A DNA stretch of 64,000 nt, taken from the NCBI GenBank assembly GCA_029817715.1, contig JARUPY010000190.1, positions 4,278,001 through 4,342,000 on the forward strand, in the 5' to 3' direction. Of the stretch, positions 12,274 through 26,909 are shown in pieces. The number at the start of each line of letters is the position of its first letter. Position 1 is the first letter of the stretch. Origin of the DNA: Melastoma dodecandrum. Lineage: Eukaryota > Streptophyta > Magnoliopsida > Myrtales > Melastomataceae. Position numbers and translations under genes: made by a program. The notes under the pieces were generated by a model that saw nothing but the letters and a program-made list of their open reading frames with translations, had not been told where the DNA came from and searched no databases.

Positions 12274-13581
12274 TGTCATAGGGTCAGACAAGGGCCCTTT
12301 GCCCGACCATCTAGCGAGGCTTGAGCAAGGCTGCTTAGGCGGCAGTCCGTGAAGGAGGCACGGGCTTAAGTGTTGGGTGGCTCTCATCGGTGCTCGGGAG
12401 CGAGGCTCCGATATCGAATCTGGGCACGAGCGAGGCATGTCCAGAATGCGGAAGTCTCTAGTGCGAGTGCTAGAGCGGTGTTCGTGAGCGAGACACGAGC
12501 ACTTGTCCCGAATCCCTGGGTGTGGGGATCAGCTTAGGCACGAAGCCCGGGCTACACTCGTAGGGAGACTAACTGGTGGCGGGCTGCTTAGGCGGCAATC
12601 CGTGAATGAGGCACGGGCTTGAGCGTTGGGTGGTGCTCATCGGTGCTCGGGAGCGAGGCTCGGGCATCGAATCTGAGCACGAGCGAGGCGCGTCCAAAAT
12701 GCGGAGGTCTTTAGTGCGAGTGCTAGAGCGGTGTTCGTGAGCGAGGCACGAGCACTTGTCCCGAATCCCTAGGTGTGAGGATCAGCTTAGGCACGAAGCC
12801 TGGGCTACACTCGTTGACGGACTAGCGGGTGGCGGGCAGCACGGGGAGGGACGTGCATTGGAGGCAATCGTACGAGGACATGAGCGTCCGAGTACACACT
12901 ATGGGCGGACCCACAAAAAAGGGAAAACTAACAAAGGCACGGACAGAGATGTGCTGGACAACGGACAATGCGGATGCGATGAGATGTACGGGTCGGGGAA
13001 GGAATCTGGCTGTTGGGCGCTCCTGGTGTGCGAAGCTGCTGTTGTGGCGTGCCGCGGGAAGCAACGGAGATTCCACAGAGGATGCTTTTAGGTGGTTGCT
13101 GACGGAAGAGTCCTGAAGCAAGCTGCAGGCGACCCTTCGGATGGCTGCTGCAAGAGGCTGTAGTCCCTTGACGTGAGTGCTTACAACCCTTGGTGTTCCT
13201 GGCTGCTGACGACCGTTGGTGTTCCGGGACTGTTGGGTTGCTCGTTGCCGCATGGTGTCCAAGATTCCATTGTTATGTAATCTTATTGTAAGTCCCCTTG
13301 GCCCCTATAAAAGTGTGAGCGGGAACTTGGGTGAGACGAGAGCTTATGTAAGCATGTGAGTGTGCTTAGCGGGAGCCTGTTGTACACACGAGAGTCTCGT
13401 AGTCCCTTTGTATTATTGTGAGTGATAATACGGTGATTGCCACCATCTTGTTGGATTGGGTGTTTTGGGTCGAGGTCATTGTGGTCCTGGGATAGTAAGA
13501 GTAGGCTGGTCGTGCTTGGGTGGACACGGCGCCGGGCGGGTGGCGTTGCGTTGGCCGTAGTAGCGTCTCTGGTCCGTCAGA
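12274..13581 (+). repeat. 3' LTR
   Basis: Partner of 9428-10735, same length and orientation. The 253-bp block is again duplicated (about 12330 and 12583), so the duplication predates the insertion. It carries the TATA element near 13305 and ends GTCAGA where the 5' LTR ends GTTACA. Confidence 0.9.
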
Positions 13582-13605
13582 CCCACCACCGTCGGTCGAG
13601 CTTGA

Positions 13606-14465
13606 GGCCGCTCCACTGCGATCACCTTTTGTTCCTGATATCTTGGACTACAAATAAGAACATTTCGCCTGTGGCGGATTCTTCCTTGTATCATGGTATC
13701 TCTCTATATATTGGCCGTGCACTGATCGTTGAAACACGTGGATCTCGTCGCTGATGTAGTTGAGTCAACTAGTCGATTTGAGATCTCCTCGTATGATTCC
13801 CAAACGGAACAAGAAGCGATTATAGGATTCCGTCGATGCCGACGATCTAGACCGTCCTCCAATGGGAAAGCCCTCCCTCACATCAGCTCCCCTTGGGGGC
13901 TCGGGTCCGGAAAGCAGGGAAAAACCGAAGCTCCCGGCGTAGCTCGGAATCGACCTCTTCGACCGTGTGCAAGCATTGTCTACTTATAGCTGGGAGATCA
14001 ATGTTGTCTTCTCTGCCGATGGTCTGCTTAATGCAACAGGCGAGGGTGGTGCATGGAGCTCGCAGACTTTGTACCTTCCCCGGCAAGGCAAGCTTTGGAT
14101 TCTGCAGCGTATTCGCCCCATAATTTCTCATCGCATGTTTGATAAAAACTCCGATGGCTACAAAAAGGGTAACTCCATGTACATATAAACCCAAGCTAAG
14201 AGAAATCCTGTCAGGCAACAAAGACAATACCCCAGGTTTTTACACGCCGACCGATGGTACATGGTCTCTATAAAATGCCTGTCTAAATCCCATCGGGGCG
14301 ACAAGGAGACTCCCTCGCAGTATTCGGACATCCTGGGCCACGGCAATCGGTGATCTGGCCGATCCGGAGAAGCCACATGCAGCATCACTCGGTAGATGAT
14401 CCAAGCACCCGAGTCGTCGAAATACAGCACAACACAACAGTATGGGAAGGGACAGATGACATGCA
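13606..14465. other. region between HS1 tail and helicase gene
   Basis: About 860 bp with several overlapping open frames on both strands, none resembling a family I know. The right side is probably the 3' UTR of the minus-strand helicase. The left side is the original 3' flank of the HS1-like gene. Confidence 0.5.
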
Positions 14466-19497
<5,032 letters not shown>

Positions 19498-19920
19498 CCC
19501 AACTCCTTCACCTCCAAAATCCCACAGTTCACCAGCTGAGACACGACCCAATCGGCGACCAATTCAGCTCCGACGACGCTAAAACACACAATCCAAACAC
19601 ACAAACAAGAAAAACTCAAACCGATTGGAGGCAGGGGGCGTCGATTCACGCAGAACTAAAGAGTATCGGCGAATCGCGGGAGACGGCGAAGACTACGGAA
19701 GGAAAGGGAAGCGAAGGGAGGAAGGAGGAGTTATCCGCTGCGCCGACACCACGGGGTGTTAGCGTGGTCAGACAATCGGTGCCATGATCAGCCCTAATGA
19801 CGGCCAAGCTGAAGAAGGGAGGAGGGGGGAGGTGAGTCTTTGGGCCGTGGGCCTGAAATCGATCTTATTGGGCCAGGACAAAAGGCCTATTAAAGTTGTG
19901 ATACGGCGCTTGTCCATCCA

Positions 19921-20040
19921 GGACACGTGGAGGGAGAACACCTCCCCCCATGACCCCCATGCAAAATAACGAAAGAGATGATCCGCTGTCAGGTCTCACT
20001 ATTTGATGAATGTATGTATGCCACGTTTCTTGCATGCGCA
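19921..20040 (+). promoter_or_regulatory. ABRE/G-box and RY motifs upstream of 1-Cys peroxiredoxin
   Basis: GGACACGTGG at 19921-19930 has the CACGTG core bound by ABI5-type bZIP factors. TGCATGCGCA at 20031-20040 contains the RY core (TGCATG/CATGCA) bound by ABI3/FUS3 B3 factors. A further CATGCA lies near 19958. These motifs fit the known seed and desiccation expression of plant 1-Cys peroxiredoxins. The same spacer holds the promoter of the helicase on the other strand. Functional assignment is inference. Confidence 0.55.
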
Positions 20041-20171
20041 GATCCTCCTCAGTCCCCCCAAACCCCCCCTCCTCTTTTTAAGATAGAACTGTAATTTTCA
20101 GACTTCCCCCAGTACGAGGAAGGAAGCTGCCTTTCCATTCTGGAAGTCCTTGAGACGTGAAGGTAGAAAGA

Positions 20172-21069
20172 ATGCCAGGTCTTACTTTGGGAGACGCTGT
20201 TCCTAACCTTGAGGTCGAGACTACTCATGGGAAGATGAAGCTCCATGACTACTTCAGCGGCAGCTGGACTGTCCTGTTCTCTCACCCGGGTACCCTGGTC
20301 CTTTGGAGCTTCTTCACCCACTTGGGTCTGCGTGAGATCGTGCTTATGTTCGAGGGATTTATTTGTTTTCAGGTGACTTCACGCCCGTTTGCACGACGGA
20401 GCTGGCGAAGATGGCTTCGTACTCGAACGAGTTCGAGAAGAGAGGTGTTAAGCTTCTGGGGTTGTCATGTGACGATATTAGCTCTCATAAGGAGTGGACC
20501 AAGGATGTGGAAGCGTTTGCGGTGAGTTGAGTATTGTTTCTTCTCGTGAATGGTTGCATGATCCAGAGGAGTTCTTGCTTTCTAAAGTTTGTCTGAAAAT
20601 AGGGTGATGCTAGGGTTACCTACCCAATAATAGCCGATCCGAACAGGCAAATACTGAAGGAGCTGAACATGATTGATGCTGATGAGGACTCCTCGGGGAG
20701 GCACATGCCCTCTCGTGCCCTCCACATCGTGGGTCCTGATAAGACGGTACGTGGCACGGGATTTGTTGCCCGGTTTAGACCCACATACAATCTAAAGCTA
20801 CTTACAATGTTCTCATGCAGATAAAGCTGAGCTTTCTGTACCCTGCGTGTACGGGAAGGAACATGGAAGAGGTGCTGAGGGTGCTGGACTCCCTCCAGAG
20901 GGCATGCAAGCACAAGATCGCTACCCCTGTTAACTGGAAGTTGGGTAACCCCGTCGTCATCTCACCGAGCGTGGACAACGAGCAGGCAAAGGAGTTGTTT
21001 CCCCAGGGCTTCAAGACTGTCGATCTGCCATCCAAGAAAGGATACTTACGATTCACCAATGTCGACTGA
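20172..21069 (+). CDS. PER1: 1-Cys peroxiredoxin (PER1-type)
   Basis: Thiol peroxidase that reduces hydrogen and alkyl peroxides with one peroxidatic cysteine; in plants typically nuclear/cytosolic in seed embryo and aleurone. Exons 20172-20289, 20373-20521, 20603-20746, 20821-21069 encode 219 residues, the family size. The thioredoxin-fold start [19 protein letters not shown] carries Cys46 as peroxidatic residue, with the Pro-Thr-Cys environment intact. Later blocks are [33 protein letters not shown] and a C-terminal [16 protein letters not shown]. The 1-Cys group lacks the resolving Cys of 2-Cys enzymes. The other cysteines here (LSCDD, YPACTG, RACKH) are not placed as resolving residues. 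The gene is intact, and seed-type promoter motifs lie just upstream. Confidence 0.94.
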
Positions 21070-21542
21070 GGATGTTCTCTCATCCCTTACCGTTGCCACC
21101 ATCACGTCATCTCGGATGTAATAATAGCTTAATATGCTTTTGACAATAGCTACTACTCAAGCTTCTGTTTGTAACTTAGCAGTGTGAGCACAATGTTTCT
21201 GCACTTTTTGTGTGTAGCTGGGATCTGTTAACTCGACAGCCTATGGTCCTGTGATTATGATCAGTACAGACTTCCTTTTCCATGATCATGTTTTCTGGAT
21301 TTGATGTAACCTTGATTTGCAAAACCAAACCTCATCACAACCTTGATGAGCTAGCCAAAAAGCATTAAACTGGGTAACAATGACGAGAAAAGCACCCCTG
21401 ATCACTCATTTCTGCAAGGAAGATTCTCTAACATTTGAATGGCTAACCATCAATTCATCATTCCATCCAAACACTGCCTCAGCCAAAATGCTGCTATACT
21501 CAACTGGTTCGTAGTGGCCACTCCACACCTAGCATCTAGGAG
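21070..21542. other. convergent 3' spacer PER1/SRP19
   Basis: About 470 bp between two stop codons facing each other. It should hold both 3' UTRs. No gene, repeat or RNA recognised. Confidence 0.5.
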
Positions 21543-22130
21543 TTACCTCTTCTTCTTGCCGCCCTTGCCCGATTTCGAAGCTCCGGAGGAACTAGACGTA
21601 GATGCAGGCTCCTGCTTCTTCGTCCGCCCGGGATGTCGCGGCACCAACTCTGCTACATGGAGCATGAGTTGTTTCCCTGAGATCAATCAAAGCACCAAGA
21701 GATCACTTATCCCAACTGCAGAAGACTTGGCCGGCCAACAAGGGACAAATTCACGATCGACCAATTCAAATTACTCACTGGAGGGAATCGCGGGGTTATT
21801 CAAGGTTCCGTCCTCCCTCTTTAGCTGAACCCTAACCCTCCCTCTCTGCATGAAATCCCTTGGATACGCCTTATCGATCTACAAGAAATCCCAAAATCCC
21901 ATCAATCCCTTCACGACCAAAATCTCAAATTCGCGCTACAATCGAACCTCAATGGCGTAGGGGAGCTTGAGGTGGCCGCAGCAATCCCCGATCTCAACGC
22001 AGGTGGGGTTTTCGCAGGCCTTGGTGACGCAAATCCGCCTCCCTTCCGCGATCGTCTTCTTGGAGTTGATGTAGATCGGGTAAAGGACGACCCATTTCTT
22101 GATGTTTGGAACCGGAGATTGGGATTCCAT
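21543..22130 (-). CDS. SRP19: signal recognition particle 19 kDa protein
   Basis: SRP19 binds helices 6 and 8 of SRP RNA and lets SRP54 join the particle that targets ribosomes to the ER. Exons in coding order: 22130-21948, 21878-21779, 21676-21543, giving 138 residues. Visible blocks: WVVLYPIYINSKKTIAEGRR, CENPTCVEIGDCC, LKLPYAIE, then DKAYPRDFMQRGRVRVQLK, NPAIPSRKQLMLHVAELVP and a basic Lys/Gly/Ser tail ending GKGGKKKR. Order and length match plant SRP19. The start is the only ATG ahead of the domain. Intact. Confidence 0.94.
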
Positions 22131-22263
22131 CTGATTAGATTCGTAGTGGGAAATTAGGGTTCTCCCAACGGGTCCTGATGGTTAGTTATGAGCTAGAGAG
22201 CCTTTAACCACGAACAAGTTCAAAGGTAAGGGAGGAGTACCCCTGGACATATATATCCCTCTT

Positions 22264-22454
22264 CTTTTTTTTTTTTTTCCGTCCGGTTTCCTGAGCTTCG
22301 CTCCGACTAATTCGTACTCGATCCGGGTGGGACACCTGATTATGGTGGGTGAGTCTACCAACATGAGTGGCTGTGTGCGGTAGGTCTCGAACCCGAGACC
22401 TTCTTAAGCGAATGCGAATCCAAGCTCCTTACCACTTGGACCAATTTCATATTG
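22264..22454 (-). mobile_element. tRNA-derived SINE
   Basis: On the minus strand the element reads, in order, an A-box (TGGTCCAAGTGGTAAGG, about 22428-22445), then 30-40 bp later a B-box (GGGTTCGAGACC, 22383-22394), a unique body ending AAACCGGACGG, and a poly-A tail (poly-T on + at 22265-22278). This is the layout of a Pol III-transcribed SINE. A degenerate target duplication fits: ATATATATCCCTCTTC beside the tail and ATATATGTCCCACTTC at 22458-22473. Size, boxes and tail agree; the family name is unknown to me. Confidence 0.8.
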
Positions 22455-23711
22455 GTATATATGTCCCACTTCGATATCAAGTATTGTCGATGTGCAGTAT
22501 TTTCCACGTACAAGCTAAGCTCCCCACGCTTTGTGCCTCTAGCGCTTACGCGGACCAGTTTTGCGTTGGCTTTACATAGTCCCGGACTAACACGATGTCA
22601 ACACTCGTGCCGCACAATTACACCATGAGATTAATGAATTGACTTTGATATCGCTTGTTACGGGCTTTCTTAAGAGAGACCAACCCAAAAACTTACTGTG
22701 AAATATTTTCTTTGACTAACCCTATTTAAGAACGGCGGGACTCGCGGACTCGGTATGAAATTTGCTCGAAATTCTTCACTTCTGTAACTCCCATGGTTCG
22801 GTTCCAGGAAGTCATGATCTCACCTTGAGAATTCCAGGGACAAGCAACGCCAAAACCAAGCGAGGATAAAGTGAGTCAATGTGTCGATGCTCGGCTAAAT
22901 GGAGAATACCCGCCGACAACATCGACTAGTCTGACTTCCCAGTACTTAAATCTCTCACTGGTGACCTCACATTTGCTGCATACAACAGATGGCAGCTCTC
23001 TGCATATGAATCTGCCTTCCGCCCAAATATGAACATTGTCGTCAAGGCCTTGCAGCCCCTTCTTAATCCACGCCGCGTCCCCGCTCGCACACAGCGGTTT
23101 TAAAGTGCCGCCACAACCCCTCATACAGTAAACCACATTGCATGTCACTAGACAGAACAAAATCATCGTTGATTTTTTAACAAGGTTTTTGAATTATGAA
23201 GAGATTCTAGTTCTTGTTTTTTGTTCCAGGCTTAAGTACATACGAATCAGATGAACTTGCGGAGTTCGTTCCTAGAATACGACGCAAGTAATGTTCAGGT
23301 TTCGTTGAGAAGGATCAACTCTTTGTCTTTGGAGGCTCGAGGAGTCCCTTGGAATTTCTTACAGATTACAACAATTATCAGCCAGTTCTCCATATGCCAA
23401 CCAATGTCTCCATCACTACACTTTCCCAAAGAAAGAAGTAAAAGTGTCCAGGCCAAGGAGAAACAAGAAGACTCAGAAAGAGTAGACTCGGACTTGGGAA
23501 GAAAATATGACTATTGGAGGGCACCAGGAATAACTGAATGGACTATCTCTCCCTACACAATCTAAACAGGCTTCAAAGAATATTACCAACGCACTCGGGT
23601 TGATTCCACCCTAGACCAACCGGATGTTTTTCATCTTGGTCGATCTTGTCTTGTTTCAGGCTCTTGGTGTCAATGGTTTGGGTTTACGGGCAGAGAAGGA
23701 AATCCAATCGT
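22455..23711. other. spacer SRP19/RLK
   Basis: Apart from the weak open frame at 22876-23166 I see nothing recognisable. The right end is probably the 3' UTR of the receptor-like kinase. Confidence 0.4.
22876..23166 (-). CDS. unrecognised 96-aa open frame
   Basis: Open frame starting [14 protein letters not shown] with a hydrophobic, signal-like start and six to seven cysteines (CMRGCGG, LCASGD, FICREL, VVCSKC). It ends ASTH. No family recognised. It lies in the spacer downstream of the receptor-like kinase. The internal sequence lacks stops for its whole length and the cysteines are suggestive, but this could be chance or a piece of a decayed gene. Confidence 0.25.
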   Translation of the reverse strand: MILFCLVTCNVVYCMRGCGGTLKPLCASGDAAWIKKGLQGLDDNVHIWAEGRFICRELPSVVCSKCEVTSERFKYWEVRLVDVVGGYSPFSRASTH

Positions 23712-25888
23712 TTAATCTAGTAGTAGTCCCTTGTTCCTCTCAAGTCTCATATACTGACTCTCGCTCCTTTCTGCGTCGGAAATCTCTTTATGATTCTCGC
23801 TTTCGCTGTTTCCATTCTGCCTTCTTCGTCGCATTCGATCCTGACAGGTCATTGTGATGTTAATATAAGCACCAGTTAAGAAATAAATGGAAGACGAAAA
23901 GATAGGTAAAGTCAAGAGAATCCTTTTTTGGGTTAATTGGCTGATTAATTTGCAGAGGAACTAGAATGACCTCTCGAGGTAGAGGATATTCGTCTGATTC
24001 GAGCATCCGAGCAGCCAGGCTCATCCGCGGTCTTTTCTCGGCATCCGGATTGACGCAGCGAAGGGCAGTCAACAAGGCTCTCTTGAGAGCACTAGTTGAT
24101 GGCCTTGTCTCAATATTTGGATCGATGACCTCCTCGGCACGCCGGCTTCCCACCATCATCTTCAGCCAGTCCACCAGATTTATCTAGATGACATAAAACA
24201 CTGAAACACGTCGCACAATTCCCAAAACACGTGTTCAAAGGAAATGGCATCTTCAAGGTAGAATTACCAATGTAAAACATATATTGTACACACGATACAT
24301 CATTATTCAGTGAACGCCATCGATTACCTCAGTCGAAGGTCGGCTGTAATCGACGGGATCTCTCCCAGTAATCGTCTCCAAAAGAACGACCCCAAAGCTG
24401 TAAACATCGCTCTTCTCATTCAGGAGACCGGAGTTGGCATATTCTGGAGCTACATAGCTAGTTAAAGATCACAACAAAAGGAAAGCTGGTCATGATCACT
24501 CCTCCGGAACTACAAAATGATCAGATGGTAGCAATCAATTATGAGGCCTTTACCCGAAAGTACCCATCACTCTAGTAGTGATATGACTTTTTCCAGCGCC
24601 AAGCAATTTGGCTAAGCCAAAGTCGGAAATCTTTGCATTGAAATCGTTGTCAATCAATATATTGCTCGACTTGATGTCCCTATGCACGACCTTCGGTTCG
24701 ATAGCCTCATGAAGATAAGCCAGCCTGTGACCATCAGAGACAATCACAATTTAGCACAGAGCTGGAGACATATCAAAGAGGAATAGAGACGACTGAACAA
24801 GAATCCTATTCTGGAATAGAGACGACTAAATAAGAATCCTATTCTTACGCCTTAGCAGTGCCGAGGAGAACTTTCACGCGAGCTTCCCAGGTAAGATAAC
24901 CTCGTTGATGCATGGCTCCATGAAGCCACTGCTCGAGATTTCCATTGTTGACATATTCGTACACTAATAACCTGTTAATGCAAAACAATCATGTTTTACG
25001 AGAAGGATCATGTAGAAAGGAAGCAGAAAAGCTTGAGAATTCGATATACCGATGAATCCCTTCAATGCAATAGCCCAGGAGACGAACTAAGTTTTTATGC
25101 CGCACATGACCAATGGCTTCAACTTCAACCCTAAATTCTTTCTCAGCTTGTCCTCTGAAAAAAGCTCAAGAATCCTCACGTGAATCATCAACCACACTCT
25201 GGTGATATGTGGAAAACATAGAACATAAAGATGCTTACAGATTATTTAGAAGCTTCTTCACAGCAACAGGCGTACCATTAATCAACCGGCCTTTGTAAAC
25301 GACTCCATATCCACCCTCCCCTATGACATTTTCCTTTGCAAATCGATCGGTTGCTTGCTCGAGATCACGAAGAGTAAACCAGTGACCCCAGCCAAGATGT
25401 GAGAACTCAGGGAGACCAGACAAGGGTGACGCCACACTTATTGGATGAGAAGATGACCTGTAAGATGGAGGAGCTACATTCATCCTCTCTTCACCCGAGT
25501 GAGGTCCACAAACATCTTTCTCTGTGTTGTTGAATGAACCAGATCGACTGCCGTGATCCCCATTCTCTGAAAGAACTAGAACCTTCTCTGACTCCCTGTC
25601 ACCAAACTTTTTATTGAGAGCCCGAGTAATCCCATCTTGGGCAAGGAACTTGTCACCCAATGCTTCATCGACTATGATTTCCTGGATCTCCTTCGACACT
25701 TTAGGGATTTGGTTAAGAGGAATGCTTTCCCTGGCCCTCCTCGACCTCTTCCGGACGGTCAAACAGAGAGCCAACAAGAACAGGACTACAATAATCGAAA
25801 CCCCGACAATGACCGCAATCAGTACCCACACCCTTAGACCCAATAAGGATGTCTTCTGGGACATTCCGGCGTTAAGATCCGAAGCCAT
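23712..25888 (-). CDS. receptor-like protein kinase, At5g18500/At2g42960 type
   Basis: Membrane-anchored Ser/Thr kinase of 506 residues with almost no extracellular part. Exons in coding order: 25888-25239, 25154-25050, 24971-24849, 24724-24554, 24457-24328, 24183-23971, 23840-23712. A single membrane segment lies at about residues 20-43 ([20 protein letters not shown]), followed by basic residues. A linker of about 130 residues precedes the kinase. Kinase motifs: [11 protein letters not shown] at about 189-199, catalytic Lys in AVKK (210), [26 protein letters not shown] and [18 protein letters not shown] and APE are all intact, so activity is expected. The tail is Arg-rich, then acidic ([16 protein letters not shown]). 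The gene structure matches the well-known short-ectodomain RLK group. Family assignment is strong, ligand unknown. Confidence 0.92.
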
Positions 25889-26578
25889 GTATTTCGCAAG
25901 TAAGCCTAAAGAAACACAGGGAATAAAAGTAAATTACCGAACTTGTTCCGACAAAGAGCTGCACCAAACAGAATAGTTCTAGAATCCGAAACAACATATA
26001 TAGCAAGTTCAAAACAGACAAATGTAACATAGAAAGACAGCCTAAATGTTAGCCCAAGCAGAAACTGCAGGATTTAAACAACATTCTCTAATCAGCACTT
26101 TTTTGATATCATTGTACCCACAGGTGAAAAAACAAGATTATTCTCGATCAATCAAAGAACCATGATCAGAAAAGGGGAACTGCTTCAGCAAGGTGCATAC
26201 CTGAAAGGAACCCAAACAAAGAAGAAAATGCAACCCCGGAGGATCAAACCCTAGATCTCATGCCTAAAACAACTCCACAGAACAACTTAAGAACAACCCT
26301 CAACCCCACCAGAGCCACCCACATTGTCCCATAAAAATCAAACCAAGAACCCCCCAGAAACCTCAAAAGCCTTCCCCTCCCTAAATACCTCACGGAGAGC
26401 GATCAGCCACCGGACCCCTTAGAAAAGACTCCAACTTTACTACAATCCCCAACACCCACAAGCACTCCCTCAAGAACCCAGAAAGGAAATCCCCCAGAAA
26501 CAAATGCTTTACTCGGGGGAATTCCAATCACTTCCCTCCCAAAGACTCAAACTTTACCGACAGCCACAACGAGGGAAA

Positions 26579-26579
26579 A

Positions 26580-26618
<39 letters not shown>

Positions 26619-26620
26619 GA
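26579..26620. repeat. (CT)n(CA)n microsatellite
   Basis: A CT dinucleotide run passes directly into a CA run, about 40 bp in all. It lies some 700 bp upstream of the RLK start, in its 5' UTR or promoter. CT tracts are frequent in plant leaders. Confidence 0.9.
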
Positions 26621-26783
26621 CTCTCTGTCTCTCCCACTCCCAGGCTTTCTTTACTCCTTCCCTTTTCTTGCAAGGAAGGGGGAATGTGCGAGGGGAGGGG
26701 GGAAGAAAAGCAGTTGACAGTGTGGGGGGAGGGGGTGGGGAGTGGAGGATTTATGAACAAGCAAGGGGAAATAGGCAAGGCAA

Positions 26784-26809
26784 GGGGGGGGGGGGGGGGG
26801 GGGGGGGGG
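26784..26809. repeat. poly-G run (26 nt)
   Basis: 26 consecutive G, flanked by other G-rich sequence from about 26690 to 26900. Can form G-quadruplexes; exact length uncertain. Confidence 0.9.
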
Positions 26810-26909
26810 AAGGAGGGAGTTATGAAGTCGGTAGTAGGTGATTTGGTTAAAAAAGAAGAAGAGAAAAAGGGAACGAAGAAAGAAAGAAAGGGCGGGGGGG
26901 AAGCGAGAT

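Larger units (their letters stand above)
9428..13581 (+). mobile_element. non-autonomous LTR retrotransposon (gag remnant only)
   Basis: Complete structure: 5' LTR 9428-10735, primer-binding site about 10738-10750, internal region, purine tract about 12261-12273 and 3' LTR 12274-13581. The flanks are a perfect 5-bp target duplication, CCCAC, at 9423-9427 and 13582-13586. Both LTRs are exactly 1308 bp. The 5' LTR begins TGTCA and ends TTACA. The 3' LTR ends in GA, so its terminal CA is mutated. The internal 1.54 kb holds a decayed gag and no protease, reverse transcriptase or integrase. Mobility would therefore have depended on another element, probably Ty3/gypsy-like given the gag and the TGGCATCAGAGC (tRNA-iMet-type) site. 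The two LTRs differ at many positions, so the insertion is not recent. Confidence 0.92.
9037..13605 (+). pseudogene. stress-response A/B-barrel (HS1-like) gene split by an LTR retrotransposon
   Basis: Dabb-domain protein of the heat-stable HS1 family, a roughly 110-residue ferredoxin-like barrel. Exon 1 is 9037-9171, from MEEAKGVVKHVLLAKFK to LVPSMKSF. Exon 2 runs from 9254 (GTDVSTENLHQGFTHIFEST) to FDYKPT at 9427. Two lesions are visible. First, family members read MKxFHWGxDV across the splice; here exon 1 reads TCC TTT GTC TAG, and the five bases needed for HW (cactg) are missing, so neither read-through nor splicing keeps frame. Second, an LTR element follows CCCAC at 9427. The original end resumes after the second CCCAC (13582-13586) and gives the tail TVGRA with TGA at 13603-13605. 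With the insertion, exon 2 would instead read VTGSDRGPLSTI and stop in the LTR. Probably a pseudogene, though a non-canonical splice is not excluded. Confidence 0.75.

Noticed and set aside
9909..13262. Many 95- to 150-residue frames in the LTRs
   Set aside because: They recur in both LTRs and arise from GC-rich non-coding repeats; the only protein-like frame is the stopped gag.
13729..14227. Open frames between the LTR element and the helicase
   Set aside because: No family resemblance, overlapping on both strands, probably UTR and spacer.
22380..22450. Functional tRNA gene
   Set aside because: A- and B-boxes are present but no acceptor or anticodon stem pairs, and a poly-A tail follows, so a SINE is the better call.
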